A DNA stretch of 64,000 nt from CADEFX01 sp046154585 (GCA_046154585.1 JBJXDX010000051.1:1-64000), one strand, 5' to 3'. Positions 1 to 8,826 are shown, counted from the stretch's first letter. The notes: generated by a model not told the origin, from the sequence alone. A program made the numbers and translations.

Positions 1-1334
1 CGGACGGCGGTGTAGTCCGCGCGCGCGGCGAGGTGCTGCTGGCGGTGATGCAGGTCGAGGTCTCCGAGCAGCGCCAGGGCGTCGCGCAGGGCCTGCTGGT
101 CGAGGGACCAGCGGCCCTGGGATTCGAGCGCGCGGGCGGCGGCGGCGAGGAACTGGAAGCCCAGGTCGCTGTCGATGGGCCAGGCGAGCTGGCCGGCGTC
201 GGCGTAGAGGCGCGCGGCGCGGGGGTAGTTGAGGCGCACCTCCTCGAGGCCAGCCAGGGCGGCGCGCTGGTGCGCGAGGGCGATGCAGGCTTCGGCGGCG
301 TCGGACACGGCGGAGGTGATGGCGCCGATGAGATTGGCGGCGGCGGTGTCGAGGAGGTCCGCCAGGGCTGCGCCGCTGCCGCGGGTGATGAGAGCGGTGA
401 AGGCGGATTCGAGCTCGGGCGCGGGCTCGTTGTCACGCACGAGGCGGATGAGGCGGTCCGGCAGGGCGGTGATGGCCTCGACCTGCGCCTCGAGCTGCTC
501 GATGGCGAGGTGCGTGCCGATGCGGCCGGCGGGGATCTCGGCGGCGAGGGCGGCCAGGGCGTCGGGCGAGATGGCGGTGGAGGGCGCGATGATGGCGACG
601 GCGGCGTCGAGCCCAGCGCGGCGCTCGGGCGGCCAGGCGGCGGCGCGGCGGGCGCGTTCGGTCTCGTGGGCGAGCCAGGCGGAGTCCTCGCGGGTGGCGG
701 TGTGGCGCTGGAAGCGGTTGGAGAGATAGGTCGCATGCTGATAGAGGCGCGACAGCAGCTCGGGTGAGGTGACGCGCAGGTCGCGGGCGGTGCGCAGGGG
801 CTGGGAGAAAAGGACGGCGCGGAGGGGGTCGCTGCTCTTCAGTTCCCAGGCGAGGTAGACGACGAGGGCGTCGAACCAGCCGAGCTCGGTGCCGGGCGTG
901 AAGAGGGAGGCGGCGACATCGTGCGGGGGCGGACCGCAGGCGTCCGATATCTCATCGAGGAAGCCGGTGGTGACGATCTCCTCGAGGTCGGTGGATGGGG
1001 TGGACGATAGGGCGCGGGCGGAGGGTTCCATCGCGATGAAGGCCTGCGCGTGGCGGGCGAAGGCGGCGAAGGCCAGGATGTCGCCGGCCCAGCGGCGGTG
1101 CAGGCCGTCGGCATAGCGGCCGAGGACGAAGGCGAGGGCGTCGCGCCCGGCGCGGTGGACGGAGGCGAGGATGGCGGACGGCACGGTGTCGTCCGGCGTG
1201 GCAAGGATGCGCTCGCGCAGCTCGGCGGCGAGATGCGCCGGCACGAAGCCGAGCTCGGCGCCGAGCGGACGCGCCAGCACGGCGGCGAGGCCGAGGATGG
1301 CGCTGTCGATGGGAGCGAGCGCACGCTGCAGCAC
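1..1334 (-). CDS. Hypothetical helical-repeat protein, C-terminus outside window
   Basis: An open minus-strand frame of 444 codons runs without a stop from a GTG at 1334 to the window edge, so the C-terminus is missing. I translated it fully. It is rich in Ala, Leu and Arg and predicted almost all helical. The end of the visible part (ARLYADAGQLAW, FQFLAAAARALESQGR) looks like TPR-type helix pairs. No catalytic motif is recognised. The start is uncertain: GTG 1334 follows only a weak GGGA, and an in-frame TAA lies just upstream, so the start cannot be far away. Long open frames on the opposite strand here are GC-driven shadows. It is divergent from the polysaccharide genes. I do not recognise a function. 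Confidence 0.6.
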   Translation of the reverse strand, partial: MLQRALAPIDSAILGLAAVLARPLGAELGFVPAHLAAELRERILATPDDTVPSAILASVHRAGRDALAFVLGRYADGLHRRWAGDILAFAAFARHAQAFIAMEPSARALSSTPSTDLEEIVTTGFLDEISDACGPPPHDVAASLFTPGTELGWFDALVVYLAWELKSSDPLRAVLFSQPLRTARDLRVTSPELLSRLYQHATYLSNRFQRHTATREDSAWLAHETERARRAAAWPPERRAGLDAAVAIIAPSTAISPDALAALAAEIPAGRIGTHLAIEQLEAQVEAITALPDRLIRLVRDNEPAPELESAFTALITRGSGAALADLLDTAAANLIGAITSAVSDAAEACIALAHQRAALAGLEEVRLNYPRAARLYADAGQLAWPIDSDLGFQFLAAAARALESQGRWSLDQQALRDALALLGDLDLHHRQQHLAARADYTAV

Positions 1335-1555
1335 AGATAAAGGATCCCGCGATCCAATGACGAAAGAGTTCCGTTATGCGGCATGACACCGGGTGGCATC
1401 AAGGCACGATAATCGTGCACAGCCGGCGGCCCGTAGTTCTTGCGCGGGCATGGCGCATGAGGCACAGTTGGTTTTTCAGCGGGGAGATTTTGTCAGCGGG
1501 GTTTTTTGGTCAGATGGACGCGTATGTACCGCCGCATTTCGGGCGCTTCAAACAG

Positions 1556-1936
1556 ATGTCAAAGGTGTACGGCTGGGAGCAGGGTCACGAGACGCTGACG
1601 ATGAGCCGCACGGGATTTCTGACGCTGATGCAGGAGCTGCTGGCGTTCGCGGACTTCGACGAAGCCTGGTATCTGTCAACCTATAAGGATGTGGCGGACG
1701 CGGTGGCGCAGAAGAAATTCAAATCGGCGCGCGAGCATTATCTCCACTACGGCTATTTCGAGGGGCGGCTGCCGAACGCCACGGGATTTGATGCCGAATA
1801 CTACGCCAAGACATATGCGGACGTGGTGCGGGCGATGAAGGGCAGCGACCCGAAGAAAATGCTGGAGCACTTCATCTCGCACGGCTATGCCGAGGGCCGC
1901 CAGTCGCGCGCGCAGGGGTCATCCGCGCGCACCTGA
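1556..1936 (+). CDS. Small protein with two tandem Y-DV...H-G-EGR repeats
   Basis: About 126 aa. Two tandem copies of a roughly 45-residue motif are visible: FDEAWYLSTYKDVADAV ... HYLHYGYFEGR and FDAEYYAKTYADVVRAM ... HFISHGYAEGR. This motif is known mainly as an accessory segment in bacterial glycosyltransferase and polysaccharide loci, and its function is not established. The gene lies 30 nt upstream of the GT2 gene on the same strand, so the two are probably cotranscribed. The start is ambiguous: ATG at 1514, 1556 and 1601 are all in frame and none has a strong ribosome binding site. I chose 1556 because it keeps both repeats without adding the low-complexity upstream stretch. Confidence 0.65.
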   Translation: MSKVYGWEQGHETLTMSRTGFLTLMQELLAFADFDEAWYLSTYKDVADAVAQKKFKSAREHYLHYGYFEGRLPNATGFDAEYYAKTYADVVRAMKGSDPKKMLEHFISHGYAEGRQSRAQGSSART

Positions 1937-1966
1937 CGTGCCGGCGGTTCGGGGGGACCGCGTGAC

Positions 1967-4171
1967 ATGCTCACGCAGCAGCTTTTTCGCCGAGACCTGG
2001 TGGTTGAAACCAACGACGTCGACGACAGCACGGGCGAGACGCACTCGACCGGCGGGGACCCACATTTCGTATTGAAGCCTGCGGAGCCGCTGCGGCGCGG
2101 CTGGTATGCGATCAGCCTGCGCGGCGCGCTGACGCAGACGGCGAAGCTGTACTTCGATCTCGGACGCGGGTTCAACGAGCAGCAGGTAGCGCGGTTGGTG
2201 CCGGCGGGCGGCCAGCAGACGGCGCTGGTGCGATTGCATAGACCGGCGATGCTGATCCGTCTCGACCCGCAGGAGACTCTGGGCGCGTTCAAGATCGAGC
2301 GGCTGTCGGTGCGGCGGCTGACGCTGGCGGAGCTGGGCTTGCGCCGGGCACAGCATCTGACGGTCGAGACGCTGAAACTGCCATTCAATGGCAAGATGAA
2401 CGGCCACGCCCACAGCATCATGACGACGCGGGGCTTCGTCTGTCTCGATCCGCGCGGCGAAGGCGCGCGCCACAAGACGCCTTACGACGCCTGGATCGAC
2501 GCCTACGACTATCATCCCACGCGCCACCGCCGCGCGCTCGCGACGCAGGTGACGGCGCTCACCAGCGCGCCGACCATCAGCATGCTGATGCCGGTCTACA
2601 ATACGCCGGCCAAGCTGCTGGAGGCGGCGATCCAGTCGGTGGTGACCCAAGTGTATCCGCACTGGGAGCTGTGCGTCGCCGACGACTGCTCGACGGCGCC
2701 GCACGTGCGCGCCATCCTTGAAGCCTGGCAGCGCAAGGAGCCGCGCCGCATCAAGCTGGCGCTGCGCGAGACCAACGGCCACATCGCGCACGCCACCAAC
2801 TCCGCCTTCGCGCTCGCCGGCGGCGACTGGATCGCGCTGCTCGATCACGACGACATCCTGCGCGAGAACGCACTGGCCGAGGTGGCGCTGACGCTGGCGG
2901 AGCATCCGCTGGCCGAGCTGATCTACAGCGACGAGGACAAGCTCGACAGCCGCGGCCGGCGCTTCGATCCGCATTTCAAGTGCGACTACTCGCCGGAGCT
3001 GTTCCGCTCCATGAACTACTTCAACCACCTGACGGTGCATCGCGCTGCCAATATCCGCGCCGTGGGCGGCTGGCGGCCGGGCTTCGAGGGCAGCCAGGAC
3101 TACGACCTCAACCTGCGCATCCTGGAGCGCATCGACGCCGGCGGCGTGGTGCACATCCCCAAGGTGCTGTATCACTGGCGCGCGGTGGAAGGGTCGACAG
3201 CACTGGCGGGCGCCGAGAAGAACTATGCCTTCACGGCGGGGTGGAAGGCGCTGGAGGAGCATCTGGCACGCACGGGCGTCGACGCGGAGGTCTGTGAGGT
3301 TACTAACGCCCCGTACTACCGGCTTAAGCATCGCATGGCAGCGCCGGGACCGCTGGTAAGCCTCATCATCCCGACCAAGGACAAGGCGGACCTGCTGCGC
3401 AACTGCCTCGACTCGATCCGCGAGAAGACGACCTACCGCAACTACGAAATCATTGTGGTCGACAACAACTCCGAGGAGGAGGAAACCTTCGCCTATTTCG
3501 CGGAGCTGGGGCGGGACGAGCAGGTGCGCATCCTGCCCTATCCGCATCCGTTCAACTACTCGGGCATCAACAATGCGGCGGTGCGGCTGGCGCGGGGGAG
3601 CATCGTCGGGCTCGTCAACAACGACATCGAGGTGATCTCGCCCGACTGGCTGACCGAGATGGTGTCGTGGGCGCAGCAGCCGGGCATCGGCTGCGTGGGG
3701 GCGAAGCTGCTCTACCCCGACGACACGGTTCAGCACGCAGGTGTGATCCTCGGGATCGGTGGCGTGGCGGGGCACGCCCACAAGATGTCACCACGCAATG
3801 CGCATGGCTATTTTTCGCGGCTGAAAGTGGCACAGACTCTGTCAGCGGTCACGGCTGCGTGCATGCTAGTGAGAAAGCGGGTCTACGCAGAAGTGCACGG
3901 CCTAGACAGCGAGCATCTCAAGGTCGCATTTAACGACGTAGATTTCTGCCTCAAGGTACGCAACTCGGGATATCGCAACGTATGGACGCCGTTTGCTGAA
4001 CTCTACCATCACGAGAGCAAATCGCGCGGCGTTGAGGACACGCCGGAAAAGCAAGCAAGGTTCAACAGCGAAACAAAAACGATGCGCTTCCGCTGGGCAC
4101 GCGAACTGGACAACGACCCCTATTACTCCATGAACCTGTCAAGGGATCGAGAAGATTTTTCCCTTAGATGA
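1967..4171 (+). CDS. Double-domain family 2 glycosyltransferase
   Basis: 734 aa. After an N-terminal beta-rich segment of about 190 residues come two GT-A/GT2 domains. The first begins ISMLMPVYNTP (about residue 205), with the acidic SDEDKLD motif near 325. The second begins VSLIIPTKDKADLL (about 465), with VGLVNNDIEV near 545 and a late HHESKSRG motif. This is the layout of bacterial enzymes that add two sugars to O-antigen or rhamnan-type surface polysaccharides from nucleotide sugars. The sugar specificity cannot be read from sequence. The start has a strong GGGGGGA upstream. Base composition falls in the last ~400 nt, matching the next gene rather than the preceding part of this one. Confidence 0.9.
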   Translation: MLTQQLFRRDLVVETNDVDDSTGETHSTGGDPHFVLKPAEPLRRGWYAISLRGALTQTAKLYFDLGRGFNEQQVARLVPAGGQQTALVRLHRPAMLIRLDPQETLGAFKIERLSVRRLTLAELGLRRAQHLTVETLKLPFNGKMNGHAHSIMTTRGFVCLDPRGEGARHKTPYDAWIDAYDYHPTRHRRALATQVTALTSAPTISMLMPVYNTPAKLLEAAIQSVVTQVYPHWELCVADDCSTAPHVRAILEAWQRKEPRRIKLALRETNGHIAHATNSAFALAGGDWIALLDHDDILRENALAEVALTLAEHPLAELIYSDEDKLDSRGRRFDPHFKCDYSPELFRSMNYFNHLTVHRAANIRAVGGWRPGFEGSQDYDLNLRILERIDAGGVVHIPKVLYHWRAVEGSTALAGAEKNYAFTAGWKALEEHLARTGVDAEVCEVTNAPYYRLKHRMAAPGPLVSLIIPTKDKADLLRNCLDSIREKTTYRNYEIIVVDNNSEEEETFAYFAELGRDEQVRILPYPHPFNYSGINNAAVRLARGSIVGLVNNDIEVISPDWLTEMVSWAQQPGIGCVGAKLLYPDDTVQHAGVILGIGGVAGHAHKMSPRNAHGYFSRLKVAQTLSAVTAACMLVRKRVYAEVHGLDSEHLKVAFNDVDFCLKVRNSGYRNVWTPFAELYHHESKSRGVEDTPEKQARFNSETKTMRFRWARELDNDPYYSMNLSRDREDFSLR

Positions 4172-4225
4172 ACGGGCGGCAAGCATTCCCAGCGCGACCA
4201 ACATTCAGCCGACCAAAGGATGCAA

Positions 4226-5209
4226 ATGGCTTACCAAGATTTCGATGGCAAAGGCGATTCAAAATCACATGAGAAACTAAAGGCGCTTCGTTTGGACGAC
4301 TTTGCCAATGTGACAGGGCGTTGCCGCGAACGCCCTCTCAGGGGTCTCTCTGTACTCGATATTGGTTGCAATGAGGGCTTTTTCTGTGTCGAGGCCAAGC
4401 GCCAGGGTGCGTCACGCGTCGTGGGCATCGATAGGTCTGCAACCTTCATCGAGGCCGCCCGAAAACGCTGCCCAGACGCAGCGTTCATTCAGGACGACTG
4501 GTGGGGCGTCCCGGCCGAGAAGTTTGACGTGATCCTTTTTCTTTCTGCAATCCATTACGAAACCAACCAGAAGGAGTTATTGGCCTTCCTTAAGTCGCGG
4601 CTGAACCTCGGCGGGACGTTGATACTCGAGTGTGGCGTAGCACGGCATCACCAAGATCATCGCTGGCATGTTGTAGAAAGAGCTGATGGGCTGAAACGCT
4701 ACCCAACCGACAGCCTCCTTAGGCAGGATCTTCTCGCCGGTTACTCTGTTCGCTGGATCGGGACGAGTGTAAGCCAGGCAGGCGACCCGATTCCTCGCTT
4801 CGTGTACCATTGCCGTCCGAAGTCGAGCACAGCACTGCTAATCTCTGGGCCCGGTGGCTCCGGAAAAAGTACACTCGCAACCGAATTTCGCTATCGCGGT
4901 ATTCCTGTATACAGCACTGACAGCCTATTTGAGCGACTGCTAACCGACAGCAGCTATGCCTGGAGCCCCATTCCTTCCACTATCAGAGAACGTTATCGAG
5001 GGGATTATCGCGATTGGGGGAGTGTTGCCGCTTTCCTTGTAGAGGCTGGCATGCATGACGCTCTCAGCGACTTGATAGCTTCCGAGTGCCCGCTAGAGGC
5101 TGATCTGTTTTGCATCGAGGGGGACCTGCTGAGGCATGAGTTAGTGCGCTCCGCCTTGATCGCAAAACTAAAAAACAGCCATGTGACCGCGTGGAACGTC
5201 GCCCGCTAG
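4226..5209 (+). CDS. Fusion of SAM methyltransferase and P-loop kinase-like domain
   Basis: 327 aa. Residues ~1-190 form a class I SAM methyltransferase: SAM-binding VLDIGCNEGFF near residue 46, then VVGIDRS and the later DVILFLSAIHYE. Residues ~205-327 start with a Walker A loop GPGGSGKST, followed by YSTDSLFERL, resembling small-molecule kinases or other P-loop phosphotransferases. ATG 4226 is preferred over ATG 4220 because AAAGG at 4215-4219 is correctly spaced for it. GC is clearly lower than in neighbouring genes, and the gene follows the glycosyltransferase directly. A role in decorating the glycan (methylation plus phosphorylation, as in O-antigen chain-capping enzymes) is inference. 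Confidence 0.75.
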   Translation: MAYQDFDGKGDSKSHEKLKALRLDDFANVTGRCRERPLRGLSVLDIGCNEGFFCVEAKRQGASRVVGIDRSATFIEAARKRCPDAAFIQDDWWGVPAEKFDVILFLSAIHYETNQKELLAFLKSRLNLGGTLILECGVARHHQDHRWHVVERADGLKRYPTDSLLRQDLLAGYSVRWIGTSVSQAGDPIPRFVYHCRPKSSTALLISGPGGSGKSTLATEFRYRGIPVYSTDSLFERLLTDSSYAWSPIPSTIRERYRGDYRDWGSVAAFLVEAGMHDALSDLIASECPLEADLFCIEGDLLRHELVRSALIAKLKNSHVTAWNVAR

Positions 5210-5248
5210 GTCCCCACTGGAAAGGGACTACGTCACCCGGAACTTTTG

Positions 5249-6034
5249 TCATTTCGTTGCAAGCACAGCGAGCGCGGGGCCATTGGGGTGAGTTGGCTGA
5301 TCGAACCCTATCTCGTGCTTTGTGAACCCACAATCACTCAGGGCCTGGATAAGCGACTCGCGCGTGAGCCATAAGGCAGATGTCTCCAGTCCGCCGCAAA
5401 ACCCGGCCCAGTCGAGCGCCTTGCCGTAGTCGCGCTTTGACGCCTGATACGAACGGCCCTGGAACTCGATCGACTGCAGCGGCTCGAACTGCTCGAACTG
5501 CTTCTCAAGCAGGCACAGATGCGCCTCGTCATAGTAGTGCGTCCAAATGAAGAGCCGCTTGGAGCGTTGAGCGATGTTGCTCAGCAGCTCCACGGGGCTC
5601 TGCATGTGATAAAGGATGCCCGACGCGACACAGAGGTCGAACGTCTCGGTGGACGCTGCCGTGTAGGCGATGGCCTCGCCGAGCAAAAAGTGTGCGCGCT
5701 CCAGGCCGAACATCTCCTTCGTGCACAGGCATTTCATGTACGAGCGCATGTTGGCTTCGACCGACGTGATCGATTTCGCGCCGCGCTCGTGCATCATGTA
5801 GGTGTGGCCGGCTTCCAGGGGCCCGAGCTCCAGGATGCGCAGACCGCCGAAGCCGGAAATCTTCTCCGATAGCCACGTGATGCGCGCATCGTCGAACAGA
5901 TTAGCGCCGCCGGGCGTCGTCTTCACGCCGCTGGACTCGGGAAAATTTGAGGACCACTCACCGGCGAATATGTCGACGATGGCCTGCGGCGACGGTGCGC
6001 CCTGAACGTAGAAGTTCTTGACGTCCATCGCCAT
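5249..6034 (-). CDS. Class I SAM-dependent methyltransferase
   Basis: 261 aa. It has a Rossmann methyltransferase core: ILELGPLEAGHTYMM near residue 67 is motif I in a variant form (E-L-G-P-L), SVEAN is the acidic end of strand 2, and FDLCVASGILYHM is the post-II motif seen in DUF1698/CmoB-like enzymes. The substrate is unknown. It is convergent with the methyltransferase/P-loop fusion (39 nt apart), which suggests it belongs to the glycan locus, although it is transcribed from the other side. The start at 6034 is supported by GGGAG 7 nt upstream; a second ATG at 6028 is also possible. Confidence 0.8.
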   Translation of the reverse strand: MAMDVKNFYVQGAPSPQAIVDIFAGEWSSNFPESSGVKTTPGGANLFDDARITWLSEKISGFGGLRILELGPLEAGHTYMMHERGAKSITSVEANMRSYMKCLCTKEMFGLERAHFLLGEAIAYTAASTETFDLCVASGILYHMQSPVELLSNIAQRSKRLFIWTHYYDEAHLCLLEKQFEQFEPLQSIEFQGRSYQASKRDYGKALDWAGFCGGLETSALWLTRESLIQALSDCGFTKHEIGFDQPTHPNGPALAVLATK

Positions 6035-6348
6035 GCGCTGGCTCCCGACCGTCCGCTCTGGTCTAACGTATAAGCATCAAAGAATGACGCAGTGTGACAC
6101 GCATCCTAGCATTCAGCGCCAGAGCCACATACACGGCAAATCTCGTCATCCCACACTCTTGCTCAGCACGCGCGGCAAGACCCATTGGGCGTAGTTCCTT
6201 GTTTTGTCCCTTCTCCCCGCAAGCGGGGAGAAGGTTAGGATGAGGGGCAGGGTCTTGCGCTGAGTTTGTTGCTGCCCCTCACCCCGACCCTCTCCCCGTA
6301 AGAACGGGGAGAGGGAGAAGAGTGCGGCGGCGATTTTCCGAGAGCACG
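6035..6348. other. Intergenic stretch of 314 nt
   Basis: There is no coding signal. The left half (6035-6208) should hold the promoter of the minus-strand methyltransferase, but I could not assign -35/-10 boxes with confidence. The right half is occupied by the nested palindromic repeat described separately. Confidence 0.6.
6209..6315. repeat. Nested extragenic palindrome (three hairpins)
   Basis: Three inverted repeats follow one another or nest. CCTTCTCCCCGC / GCGGGGAGAAGG is at 6209-6234 with an AA loop. GAGGGGCAG (6242-6250) pairs with CTGCCCCTC (6272-6280). CCCTCTCCCCGT / ACGGGGAGAGGG is at 6288-6315. The outer two hairpins are themselves near-copies. This composition is typical of mosaic extragenic palindromes in Rhizobiales genomes. 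It sits just past the stop codon of the nnr gene, so it could also act as a transcription stop for that gene. Confidence 0.85.
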
Positions 6349-8112
6349 CTACGCCTCGACAAACTCTCGCAACACGCGCGGCAAGATCTCGGGAATATCC
6401 TCGGCGATAAGACCTGGGCCGAAGGCCTGAGCGCAGGCGCCGTGCAGCCACACGGCGGCGCAGGCGGCCTCCCACGCCGGCATCTTCTGCGCGAGCAGGC
6501 CGGTCACGAAGCCGGCCAGTACGTCGCCGCTGCCGGCGGTGGCGAGCCACGGCGGCGCGTTCTCGTTGATGGCTGAGCGTCCGTCCGGCGCGGCGATGAC
6601 GGTGTCGGGGCCTTTCAGGATGACGACGGCGCCGCTCGTCGCTGCGGCGGCGCGGGCGCGGTCGAGCTTGCTGCCGTCGCGCGCGCCGAAGAGACGCGCG
6701 AACTCGCCTTCGTGCGGCGTCAGAACTACAGGCGCGGAGCGCGACGCGATGGCGGCATTGAGTTGCTCGGGCCCGGGCGCGGGCTCGCCGCGCGGCGTCA
6801 TGAAGCCCATGCGGGCGGCGTCGCGCGGGGTGTCGTCGGCTCGAGCATCGGGCGCGAAGGAGATGAGCGCGTCGGCGTCGAGCACGACGGCCGCGGGCGA
6901 GGCGAGCGCGGTCAAAACGTTGCGCGCGGTGAGGGCGCCGACGCCGGCGCCGGGGCCGATCAGCACGGCGTTGCGGCGCGTATCGGCGAGGATCTCGGCC
7001 AGCGCGTCGGGCGTGGCGGCGATCTTGAGCATGACGGCGGTGACGTGGGCGGCGTTGACGGCGGTGGCGGCGGCGTTGCCCGCGAGCGTGACGAGGCCCG
7101 CGCCCATGCGCAGCGCACCGCGCGCGCCGAGGCGGGCGGCGCCGGTGGCGTCGGCGGGGCCGGAGACGACGATGGCGTGGCCGCGGGTGTATTTGTGCTG
7201 GTCCGTGCGGGCCTGCGGGAAGGCCGAGCGCCAGAGCGCGGGCGCGTTGGCGTGCGTGTTGGGGCGGATCGCGTCGAGGACGGCGGGCGGGATGCCGATT
7301 TGCGCAGTCGTGACGTCGCCGCAGAGGCGGCGGCCGGGGTGCAGGAGGTGGCCGGGCTTGCGGCGGAAGAAGGTGACGGTGCGGGTGGCGTGTATTGTCT
7401 TGCCGGAGGCGAGCAAAGAAGACGTGTCGCCGCGGAGCGGCGCGGGGGAAGAGGAGTCGCGGAGCGGCGCGGGGGAAGAGCCGCGGAGCGGTGCAAGAGA
7501 AGAGGAGTCGCGGGGCGGCGCGTCAGAGGAAGTGTCGCGGAGCGGCGCACCGGAATTTCCATCGAGGCCGGAGGGGACGTCGACGGCGAGGATGGGGACG
7601 CCGGAGGCGTTGGCGGCGCGGACGAGGTCTGCCGCTTTTTCAGTCAGCGGGCGGGAGAGGCCGGCGCCGAACAGGGCATCGATGATCAGGCGGGTGTCCG
7701 GGCCGATCGGGAGGGGTGATCGGGGGTGTCCGGCGGGTGATCGGCCGGGTGATCGGGGGTGATCGGCGGCGGGGGTGTCGCGGCCGGTTTCGAGGCCCAT
7801 TTCGAGCACTGGGCCGGACCAGCGGGCGGCCATGGCGGCGGCGTCGCCCTTGAGGTTTTCGAGCGTGCCGAGAAGCAGGAGGGAGACGGAAAAACCCTGG
7901 TTTTGCAAGAGCCTGGCGGCAACGAAGCCGTCGCCGCCGTTGTTGCCGGGGCCGCACAGGATGAGGATGCCGCTGCCGGCGGGGACCATGGCGGCGGCGG
8001 TTTCGGCGACGGCGCGGCCGGCGTTTTCCATCAGCGTGAGGCTGGGGATATTAAGGGCGATGGCGCGCCGGTCGGCGTCGGCCATGTCCGCGGTGGTCAG
8101 CAGCTCATGCAT
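6349..8112 (-). CDS. nnr: Bifunctional NAD(P)H-hydrate epimerase / ADP-dependent dehydratase
   Basis: 587 aa cytosolic repair enzyme. It epimerises R-NAD(P)HX to the S form and dehydrates it back to NAD(P)H. The N-terminal epimerase half shows LMENAGRAV, GPGNNGGDGFVAARLL and VDVPSGLDGNSG. The C-terminal dehydratase half shows GPGAGVG, VLDADAL, LTPHEGEF and the ATP/ADP-site motif AGSGDVLAGF. It is longer than usual for the fusion (about 480-500 aa) because two low-complexity inserts interrupt the epimerase half: one after about residue 105 and one after SGLDGNSG (about residues 187-228). ATG 8112 has only a weak ribosome binding site. It is divergent from glnB. Confidence 0.93.
   Translation of the reverse strand: MHELLTTADMADADRRAIALNIPSLTLMENAGRAVAETAAAMVPAGSGILILCGPGNNGGDGFVAARLLQNQGFSVSLLLLGTLENLKGDAAAMAARWSGPVLEMGLETGRDTPAADHPRSPGRSPAGHPRSPLPIGPDTRLIIDALFGAGLSRPLTEKAADLVRAANASGVPILAVDVPSGLDGNSGAPLRDTSSDAPPRDSSSLAPLRGSSPAPLRDSSSPAPLRGDTSSLLASGKTIHATRTVTFFRRKPGHLLHPGRRLCGDVTTAQIGIPPAVLDAIRPNTHANAPALWRSAFPQARTDQHKYTRGHAIVVSGPADATGAARLGARGALRMGAGLVTLAGNAAATAVNAAHVTAVMLKIAATPDALAEILADTRRNAVLIGPGAGVGALTARNVLTALASPAAVVLDADALISFAPDARADDTPRDAARMGFMTPRGEPAPGPEQLNAAIASRSAPVVLTPHEGEFARLFGARDGSKLDRARAAAATSGAVVILKGPDTVIAAPDGRSAINENAPPWLATAGSGDVLAGFVTGLLAQKMPAWEAACAAVWLHGACAQAFGPGLIAEDIPEILPRVLREFVEA
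7424..7551 (-). repeat. In-frame tandem repeat inside nnr (about 5 units)
   Basis: About five imperfect copies of a 24-33 nt unit, core GCGGAGCGGCGCGGGGGAAG on the plus strand. They encode a repeating A-P-L-R-D/G-S-S-S peptide in the nnr frame. The unit length stays a multiple of three, so the reading frame is kept. The insert falls between the conserved SGLDGNSG and TVTFF segments of the epimerase domain, probably in a surface loop. Confidence 0.85.
7700..7790 (-). repeat. Second low-complexity insert in nnr (GGTGATCGG units)
   Basis: The plus strand reads GGTGATCGG four times between 7715 and 7766, within a GC-rich stretch. In the nnr frame this gives a Pro/Arg/Ser/His-rich peptide (HPRSPGRSPAGHPRSP) just before the conserved DTRLIIDALFG of the epimerase domain. 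Frame is preserved. Confidence 0.75.
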
Positions 8113-8324
8113 GATAAGGCCATGGTCCGTATGAGGAATTTTTCATGTTGCAGAGGCCGCGGGGACGTGCACAAGGTGTCGGCAGCGGCGGGGGCAAGCC
8201 GCCTGGAAATTAATCCGATCGCCTGATTAGTAGTCATCGACGCTCTCGCACCGCCCTTCGGCCGCCTTGGTTAATCCCATGCAAGCAACTGATCGAATTG
8301 GATTTTATATCACAGGTAACCAAC

Positions 8325-8340
8325 TGGCACACGGCGTGCT
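8325..8340 (+). promoter_or_regulatory. Sigma-54 type promoter upstream of glnB
   Basis: TGGCACACGGCGTGCT matches the -24/-12 consensus TGGCAC-N5-TTGCA. GG and GC are exactly 10 nt apart, the full TGGCAC half is present, and T precedes GC. Transcription would start near 8351, about 50 nt before the glnB start. RpoN/NtrC control of glnB is well established in proteobacteria. I found no convincing NtrC site in the upstream 150 nt. Confidence 0.75.
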
Positions 8341-8402
8341 TTGGTCAGCGGGAATCGCATGGTGCCGCGCCAGCCGGCCTGGGCCTCAAGGATAATATGC
8401 GC

Positions 8403-8741
<339 letters not shown>

Positions 8742-8826
8742 GACAATAACCCGATGATTCCCTTCGGTTTTGGCTCTGCCTGACCGAATGAGCGAGTAAG
8801 TTGCTGACACAAACAGGGGAGCCAAG

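Noticed and set aside
1919..3781. 620-codon minus-strand frame opposite the GT2 gene
   Set aside because: Composition is that of a reverse-strand shadow and it overlaps a gene with two clear GT2 domains.
6539..7762. Long open plus-strand frames opposite nnr (up to 407 codons)
   Set aside because: Ala/Arg/Gly/Ser-dominated translations without any motif; they mirror the GC-rich nnr gene, whose own frame shows all epimerase/dehydratase motifs.
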